Positions 16,801 to 22,126 of a stretch of DNA of 22,126 nt are shown piece by piece. The stretch is taken from IMG/VR virus record IMGVR_UViG_3300042945_001424, positions 1-22,126 of that record; one strand, given 5' to 3'. Position numbers and translations under genes: made by a program. The first letter of the stretch is position 1; every line of letters starts with the position of its first letter. This stretch comes from a virus. Below the pieces are notes generated by a model. That model had not been told where the DNA came from and searched no databases. It worked only from the letters and a program-made list of their open reading frames with translations.

Positions 16801-19800
16801 CAATACTACATTCTCAAAGTAGATAATGATACTTTTAAAATTGCAAATGCTGGAGTAGCAGGAACAAACACGTCAAACTACTTGAGAAAGAATTACGTAA
16901 AGTTTGAAAGCACTGGATCGGGTTATCAAATTTTCAGTTATCCAGAAATTTCCCTATCGGTTCAATACAGCACTGCTGGTATTGGAAGCACACAATTCGT
17001 TGGTCAAATTGTATCTACTCCAATTGTAAAGGGTAGTATCGTTGACGTTTATGTTTATGAAAATGGATCTGATTATGGATCAAATATTTTAAATCTACAC
17101 AAGAAACCAAAAATTCTTATTAAGAATGGTAAAAACGCTCAGTTAAAACCTGTTGTTGTAAATGGACGCATCGAAGATGTTAATGTCCAATATAGTGGGT
17201 CAGAATATTATTCCACACCAGAAATTAAGATCTATGGTAGTGGTACTGGTGCTACTATTAAACCAGTCATTGTTAATAATAAACTTGTAGATGTTGTTAT
17301 CATAAATCCAGGTACGGGATATGGTGCATCCAATACTACACTTGTTGTTGAATCATCTGGAAGAAATGAAGTTTTAAATGCACAAGTAAGATCATTAACT
17401 GTTAATAAGAATGTTTTATATGGACAAGAAGATGATATAAGAGAACTTGCTGATGATATCCTTATTTCATCACTGAATAATTTACAGTATACGGTATCTG
17501 GATATTCACAAAAGATTCAAGATGAATTTGCGGATAGTGGAGTTCAACACTCACCAATTATTGGATGGGCATATGATGGAAACCCAATTTATGGTTCTTA
17601 TGGATATTCTAATGCTAGTGATGATAACTCAGAAATTAAGAGATTAATATCTGGATATTCTTTGAACACAACAAATGTTCAAAATAGACCAAATGGTTTT
17701 GATCCTGGATTCTTCGTAGAAGACTATGTATTTACTAATACTGGAGATCTTGATGAATATAATGGAAGATATTGTGTAACCCCAGAGTTTCCAAATGGTG
17801 TTTATGCATACTTTGCTACTTCTGAAGAGGATATCTACGGAGATGTTGTTGGACAATTCCCATATTTTATTGGTAATAAGTACAGATCTAAGTTTATCTC
17901 GGAGAATAGTAATCTAGATCAAACTTTTGATTTCAATGAATCTGGTCTGATTAGAAATACACTACCATACAAAGTAAATGAAGAATTTGCTGGTAATGAT
18001 TTCATTATTGAATCTAATGATGTTATTGATCAACTAACAATTGTGGAGTCAGTATCTTCTGGTTCAATTACTTCATATGAAATAATCAATGAAGGTGATG
18101 AATATAAGGTTGGAGATTCTGTAGAATTCAACCAAGACAATACTGGAGGATCTGGACTTTCTGCTCAAATTTCTGAGTTAACTGGTAAGAGAATTGATAA
18201 CATTAACACTAATGTAACTTCTTACGATGATGTTGTTTTCACTTGGGATAGTGGGGCACAAGTAAAAGTAACAGTTGACCCATATCATTCATTGAATAAC
18301 TTGGATTATGTAACAGTTTCTGGTTTCTCAACAGAACTTTCTCCATTAAATGGTTTTACTCAAATAGGAGTTACATCTTATACTTCTTCACTATCAAAAG
18401 ATATCCCAGTATACAGTGTTGCTGGAGTAGTTACGGATATTTACGTTAATAGAATTCCTGACAATATTTCCATAGGAAGTTCTATAAAGATTGAAGGAGA
18501 GACTTTATCAGTTCTCAACATCTTCAATGAAGATAGTGTTCTGAGAGTTGTGAGAGAGTCTACTGGATCTGCACATACTGCAACGACAACGGTAAATTAT
18601 ATACCAAATACATTTACAATTAATAAATCAGTTTCTTATTTTGATTCTAAAGTAAATGACACCTATTACTTCAACCCCAAACAATCTGTTGGTTTAGGAA
18701 CCACTTCTGGAGTTGGATTCTCAACCACTTTTGTAATTGGAACCCGCAATATTCCAACCTCAATCCCAACACAATCCATTTACCTACCCAATCATCCATT
18801 TGCAAATAATCAGCAAGTAATTTTTAGAAAATTATCATCCTCTTCACCAATCTCAGTATCTAATACATCTACAAGTGCTACATTTAATCTCCCAAGTTCT
18901 GGAGATCAGCAAGTAGTATATGTGATTAAAAAATCTGTTGATCATATTGGAATTGTTACTCAAATTGGATTAACCACTTCAACAAATGGTCTATTCTTTA
19001 GAAGTAATGGTGATGATAATTATCAATATTCAATTCAGTCTAATTTTGAGCAGATAAAAGGAGATATTGATAGCATTAAATCAACTGTTTCAATTTCTAC
19101 CTCACATGGTCTACTATCTGGAGACAAGGTTGATTTGGAAGTAAAACCAAATCTTTCGGTTGGTATTGGAACTTCAACATCAATCAAGGTAAAATATGAT
19201 TCCGTTAGAGAAAGAATCATAATTAATCCAGTATCATTTGATTCTGCGGGAATCAATACGGTAACAAATCAAATTACAATACAAAATCATATCTTTAATA
19301 CTGGTGATAAGGTCATATATTCAAGTACAGCACCTGCTACTGGATTAACAACTGGATTCTACTATGTTTATAAAGTTGATAACGATAACATTAAGTTATG
19401 TGATACTTTAGTAGATGCTACAACTACGGATCCACTCTTTATTGATATAACAAATGCTCCAGCAGCTACTCATCAATTATCTCCAATTAACCCACCATTA
19501 AATGTAGTTGCTAATAATAATGTAGTATTTGACTTATCAGATAGTTCTTTATCTGGATATAAGTTTAAAGTATTCTACGATCAAACTTTTAAAGATGAAT
19601 TTGTTTCTATTGGATCTACGAATTCTTTCTCTGTTTCTGGAGTTGGGACAGTAGGTTTATCTTCAACAGCATCGTTGACTATAAACTATAACAATGAACT
19701 TCCCTCTAAGTTGTTCTATAACTTAGAAAAGTCTGGTTATATTAGCACTGCAGACACTGAAGTTACTAATTACTCTCAAATTGCATTTGTAGATAGTGTT

Positions 19801-22126
19801 TATAATGGTTCATACAATATTTCTGGTGTTGGTGAAACCACCTTTGTAGTATCCCTTCAGCAGTTACCAGAAAATCTGAACTATAATTATTCAGATTGTG
19901 ATGTTATTGAATATAGAACTACTTCTAGCACTGCTTCTGGTGGTATTTCTAAAATTAGATCCATATCGTCAGGAATAGGATTTAAAAAGATTCCATCATT
20001 TGTAGGATCAGACTCCGCTAATGGAAAGGGTGCCTATGTAATCGCAAAATCAGACTCAGTTGGAAAAGTAAATCAAACAAGAATTGTAAATGAAGGATTT
20101 GAGTATCCGTCCGACAAAACTTTAAGACCAACTGCTACAATACCATCCCTACTTACAATTAAAAACTCAAATACAATTTCTTCTATTGAAATAACCAATA
20201 ATGGAAGAAATTACACCAGTGCTCCAAACTTAATTATTGTTGATAGTGAGACTGGTTCTAAAATTGATTCTGGTCTCCTTGTAGCAAATCTTTCAGGAAC
20301 ATCTGTTATCTCTGTAGATATTGAACAGGAACCAAAAGGACTCCCATCTACCCCAGTTACAATTAAAGCAATCAACAATACCAATGGTATTGGTATTCAA
20401 ACTATAACAGGATCTTCTTCGGGAATAATTACTTGCTATCTTGTAACTCCTCTGAGTGGATTTGGAACTGAACCTTTCTCTGTCGGAGATAAAATCTACG
20501 TAGAGGGTGTTCAGAAGTACGGCACTGATGGCGATGGATTTAATTCTGAAGATTATGGATATGAATTTTTCACTGTTAGTGTCTATGAAAATGCAGGAAC
20601 TCTCTTACCAAGAAAATTAGAATATAATCTGGCGGGTCTTTCTACAAATGTAGGTATTGCTAAGACCGTCCAAGATTCTTCCAGCTTTATAATAAATTCT
20701 AATAACTATCCACAATTTGAAGTTACTCAGACTTATTCACCTTTCATTATTGGTGAGCAATTATCTGTTAGAAATGAAACTGGATTTGAAATACAGGATC
20801 TAAGAGTAACCCAAGATGATCAAAATTATATTAAAGTATCTGGAAGTTATAAAATTGCTTCTGGACAAGTAGTTCGTGGAGTTCAGTCGGGAAATATTGC
20901 TACTATTGATAATGTAGGAACAAATACTGGAAACTTCAGTGTTGGTTATGGATCAACTCAAGAAATTGGTTGGTCTGATAATACTGGAAAATTAGATGAA
21001 GATAGTCAAGTAACTCCAGATAATGATTATTACCAAAATCTTTCCTACTCAGTTAGAAGTAATCAAGAGTGGGTTGATATTGTTAGCCCAGTTAATAGTA
21101 TTCTACACCCAATTGGATTAAAAAATTTCGCAGATACAACAATTACTCAAAGTGTCGGTAGCGGATCTACCAATGTAACAGAATCTACTACAATTTTATA
21201 TGATATCATCGATGAAAGTAGAGTGGATACAATTAATAATATTGACCTAGTTGTTGATATTGATACTGTAGGATCCACTTCAAGATTCTTGAAATTCAGC
21301 AACATAAAATTAGCAGACTATGTTGAGTGTAGAACTAATCGTGTTCTTTCAATTGATGATATTAGTTCACAATTCTCTAGCTCTGAAGGTGATGTTCAAA
21401 CTTTTGCTAACATCCTTCCCATAAACAAATCAACCAAATACAATAACTATCTTGTTCAGATTACAAGCCTAGATTATAGTCAGGTTCAATTTACAGAATT
21501 GGTTGTTATCAACGATGATGAAGATGTTTATACTTTAGAGAAGGCAAGTATCAGCAACTTAGAAGGTAAGGTTGGTGATGTTGAAGGATATGTTGATCAG
21601 ACTGGAGAATTCAACCTCAAATTTACACCTTATGATCCATATAATACAGATTATAAGATTAAGATTCTATCTGATAATTTCTCAACATTCTTCTCAGGAA
21701 TTGGAACATATTCTGTAGGATTTGTTGATCTAATTGGATCCAATGCAAACGTATCTTCAGGAATAACAACTTCTCTGATTTCAAAAAATATTTCATCGTT
21801 TGAAACCCTCTATTCTAATATTCACGTATTAGACACAATAACCAATGAGATGAATTATGTTGAACTATATGTTGATCATGATGGTACCAATACAAACTTA
21901 ACTGAGTTTTACTTTGATTCCAATAGCGAATATACTGGAAACTTTATTGGATCCTTCGGTGCTTCAATTTCGGGTGGAGTGCTAACTCTCAATTACACAA
22001 ATACATCTTCCAATAATGTTATTGTTAGAAGTAAGAATATTGGATTCAATACCACAGCATCTGGAATAGGAACTTATAGATTTAAGAAGACAGGGCAAAT
22101 TGATGGATTTGAAAGAACTGTAAACT
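13837..22126 (+). CDS. Giant cyanophage virion structural protein (partial, no stop in window)
   Basis: Open from the ATG at 13837 (one base after the gene 6 stop) to the window end: at least 2,763 codons with no in-frame stop. It is in the position of a baseplate or tail structural protein; such giant proteins follow gene 6 in cyanomyophages, where they replace T4 baseplate genes. The N-terminal ~250 residues look like a docking part (LPEFILDESPKAAEFLKQYY, TPGLENLDFAPELNVGNF). The rest is made of beta-rich repeats of two types. One has HGxxxGDxVxY-like turns (His at 834, 957, 1653, 1757, 1818) followed by Y-Y-x-x-K-V-D-N-D-x-x-K. The other has G-x-G-Y-x-x-x-P-x-x-x-I-x-G-x-G-T-G-A turns. A YHYH-like motif PIIGWAYDGNPIYG lies at about 1240-1253. 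Whether it is gp7-like is uncertain. Confidence 0.85.
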   Translation, partial: MIQTGFESRVKIQQVIDSQLPEFILDESPKAAEFLKQYYISQEYQGGPVDIAENLDEYIKLDNLTPEVVVGSTTLSSDISASSATIQVSSTKGFPQSYGLLKIDDEIITYTGITTNTFTGCIRGFSGITTYNAGITPNNTSNYVGDLIFETSNGSEHNSNTSVINLSSLFLKEFYNNLKYTFTPGLENLDFAPELNVGNFVKEARTLYQSKGTEESFRILFNVLFGETPKIINLENSLIKPSSATYVRRLVVVAERISGNPVLLAGQTIKKSTDANTSASVSEVEVIRRGDKVYYKLLLFIGYDDSFPTITGKFGITGSTKVVQRAPIGSEVITVDSTIGFPQSGKLYSGNNVIEYTSKSINQFFGCSGIVEQINPTENIRSDETYYGFEDGNSENLVELRITGVLSDFNSISQSSPIDAGEEISVKNLGEIIENPVDNPTYKEIFANSWTYNTSSRYQISTFASGTISQVTLKSDVDKSSLKVGDVIDILSRNSETLDASDLVVTQINGKQITTNGTFTLNQSFNYDIRRKLSVATSSQVPLEYSDLTSDVQNVYTEGDEYIYVASNSLPSYQISIGIFSYNASSVSGQDVTTGNYSILNFLDKVSFQTGSEIYYKPSETPISGLSEGTYYVEVINDKRQIRLYISRSFIGSDNYVQFGPLTSGTHNFTLNSQKESVISPQKILRKFPLNVNIADGDSDPTPVSFVGMLVNGVEISGYKTNDKVYYGSLESVQVLNGGTNFDVINPPLLEPSSGNALLQPVVRGSFEKVYVNPQDFDVDAIVSIAVTGGNGKGATFEPVIETRKRAIEFDARQIGFGGGLDTSSETITFTKAHGLVNGQQITYNPVNNQSIGIGTFNGSDADSGITLKKGATYFTKYISDTTIQIYQTVSDYLAGINTVGFTTIGNSGIHKFETDLKKTLTQIKVTNPGSGYENRRLLVSPSGISTVNSTVYFKNHGFSDGDLVIYSTTVGVGTTVPVAISGVSTSNQYYILKVDNDTFKIANAGVAGTNTSNYLRKNYVKFESTGSGYQIFSYPEISLSVQYSTAGIGSTQFVGQIVSTPIVKGSIVDVYVYENGSDYGSNILNLHKKPKILIKNGKNAQLKPVVVNGRIEDVNVQYSGSEYYSTPEIKIYGSGTGATIKPVIVNNKLVDVVIINPGTGYGASNTTLVVESSGRNEVLNAQVRSLTVNKNVLYGQEDDIRELADDILISSLNNLQYTVSGYSQKIQDEFADSGVQHSPIIGWAYDGNPIYGSYGYSNASDDNSEIKRLISGYSLNTTNVQNRPNGFDPGFFVEDYVFTNTGDLDEYNGRYCVTPEFPNGVYAYFATSEEDIYGDVVGQFPYFIGNKYRSKFISENSNLDQTFDFNESGLIRNTLPYKVNEEFAGNDFIIESNDVIDQLTIVESVSSGSITSYEIINEGDEYKVGDSVEFNQDNTGGSGLSAQISELTGKRIDNINTNVTSYDDVVFTWDSGAQVKVTVDPYHSLNNLDYVTVSGFSTELSPLNGFTQIGVTSYTSSLSKDIPVYSVAGVVTDIYVNRIPDNISIGSSIKIEGETLSVLNIFNEDSVLRVVRESTGSAHTATTTVNYIPNTFTINKSVSYFDSKVNDTYYFNPKQSVGLGTTSGVGFSTTFVIGTRNIPTSIPTQSIYLPNHPFANNQQVIFRKLSSSSPISVSNTSTSATFNLPSSGDQQVVYVIKKSVDHIGIVTQIGLTTSTNGLFFRSNGDDNYQYSIQSNFEQIKGDIDSIKSTVSISTSHGLLSGDKVDLEVKPNLSVGIGTSTSIKVKYDSVRERIIINPVSFDSAGINTVTNQITIQNHIFNTGDKVIYSSTAPATGLTTGFYYVYKVDNDNIKLCDTLVDATTTDPLFIDITNAPAATHQLSPINPPLNVVANNNVVFDLSDSSLSGYKFKVFYDQTFKDEFVSIGSTNSFSVSGVGTVGLSSTASLTINYNNELPSKLFYNLEKSGYISTADTEVTNYSQIAFVDSVYNGSYNISGVGETTFVVSLQQLPENLNYNYSDCDVIEYRTTSSTASGGISKIRSISSGIGFKKIPSFVGSDSANGKGAYVIAKSDSVGKVNQTRIVNEGFEYPSDKTLRPTATIPSLLTIKNSNTISSIEITNNGRNYTSAPNLIIVDSETGSKIDSGLLVANLSGTSVISVDIEQEPKGLPSTPVTIKAINNTNGIGIQTITGSSSGIITCYLVTPLSGFGTEPFSVGDKIYVEGVQKYGTDGDGFNSEDYGYEFFTVSVYENAGTLLPRKLEYNLAGLSTNVGIAKTVQDSSSFIINSNNYPQFEVTQTYSPFIIGEQLSVRNETGFEIQDLRVTQDDQNYIKVSGSYKIASGQVVRGVQSGNIATIDNVGTNTGNFSVGYGSTQEIGWSDNTGKLDEDSQVTPDNDYYQNLSYSVRSNQEWVDIVSPVNSILHPIGLKNFADTTITQSVGSGSTNVTESTTILYDIIDESRVDTINNIDLVVDIDTVGSTSRFLKFSNIKLADYVECRTNRVLSIDDISSQFSSSEGDVQTFANILPINKSTKYNNYLVQITSLDYSQVQFTELVVINDDEDVYTLEKASISNLEGKVGDVEGYVDQTGEFNLKFTPYDPYNTDYKIKILSDNFSTFFSGIGTYSVGFVDLIGSNANVSSGITTSLISKNISSFETLYSNIHVLDTITNEMNYVELYVDHDGTNTNLTEFYFDSNSEYTGNFIGSFGASISGGVLTLNYTNTSSNNVIVRSKNIGFNTTASGIGTYRFKKTGQIDGFERTVN

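Overview
The window looks like part of a T4-like cyanophage (cyanomyophage) genome, most likely infecting Synechococcus. The right half carries the baseplate wedge genes 25 and 6 in tandem, then a giant structural gene that runs off the window. It is preceded by a phage speD (S-adenosylmethionine decarboxylase), a GT-A-like glycosyltransferase and several small proteins that I recognise as typical of marine cyanomyophages. I see no host chromosome genes, rRNA or tRNA. Family names come from motif reading and memory, not from a database search.

Layout. (1) 51-1160: a compact run of five small cyanophage genes whose ends overlap. (2) 1161-1436: non-coding, with a perfect 55-bp tandem duplication and a stem-loop, next to a reverse-strand HNH endonuclease (1437-1805). 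(3) 1806-2420: an odd AT-rich patch dense in CTAG and in copies of a CTCGNCGAG palindrome. It holds two very small acidic genes, one extremely rich in Tyr and Asp, and a 21-bp palindrome beside promoter-like boxes. (4) 2420-4137: small genes, several with their own promoter, ending at a textbook intrinsic terminator (4113-4137). (5) 4329-6120: a ligase/nucleotidyltransferase-like gene followed by a PD-(D/E)XK-nuclease-like gene. (6) 6188-8712: a visibly GC-rich array of eleven small genes (38-86 aa), mostly monocistronic, including a HicA-like protein and a winged-helix-like protein. (7) 8910-11479: AT-richer cyanophage genes: a small AbrB-like protein, the glycosyltransferase with coupled small genes, an unrecognised 197-aa protein, speD and another small gene. 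(8) 11510-22126: late structural genes 25 and 6 and a giant protein of at least 2,763 codons, still open at the window end.

The most striking organisational feature is in zones 3-6. Many small genes carry a minimal promoter, often an extended -10 (TGN followed by TACAAT, TACATT or similar), placed about 17-29 nt before the start codon, after a GC hairpin or directly at the preceding stop codon. In the GC-rich array the leaders are short, A/C-rich and lack a Shine-Dalgarno sequence. This resembles an array of separately transcribed early cassettes for host takeover, in contrast to the late structural block, where CATAAATA/AATAAATA motifs resemble T4-type late promoters. Early versus late timing is inference. 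Coding boundaries of genes under 60 codons rest on start placement, promoter spacing and resemblance to remembered cyanophage families.
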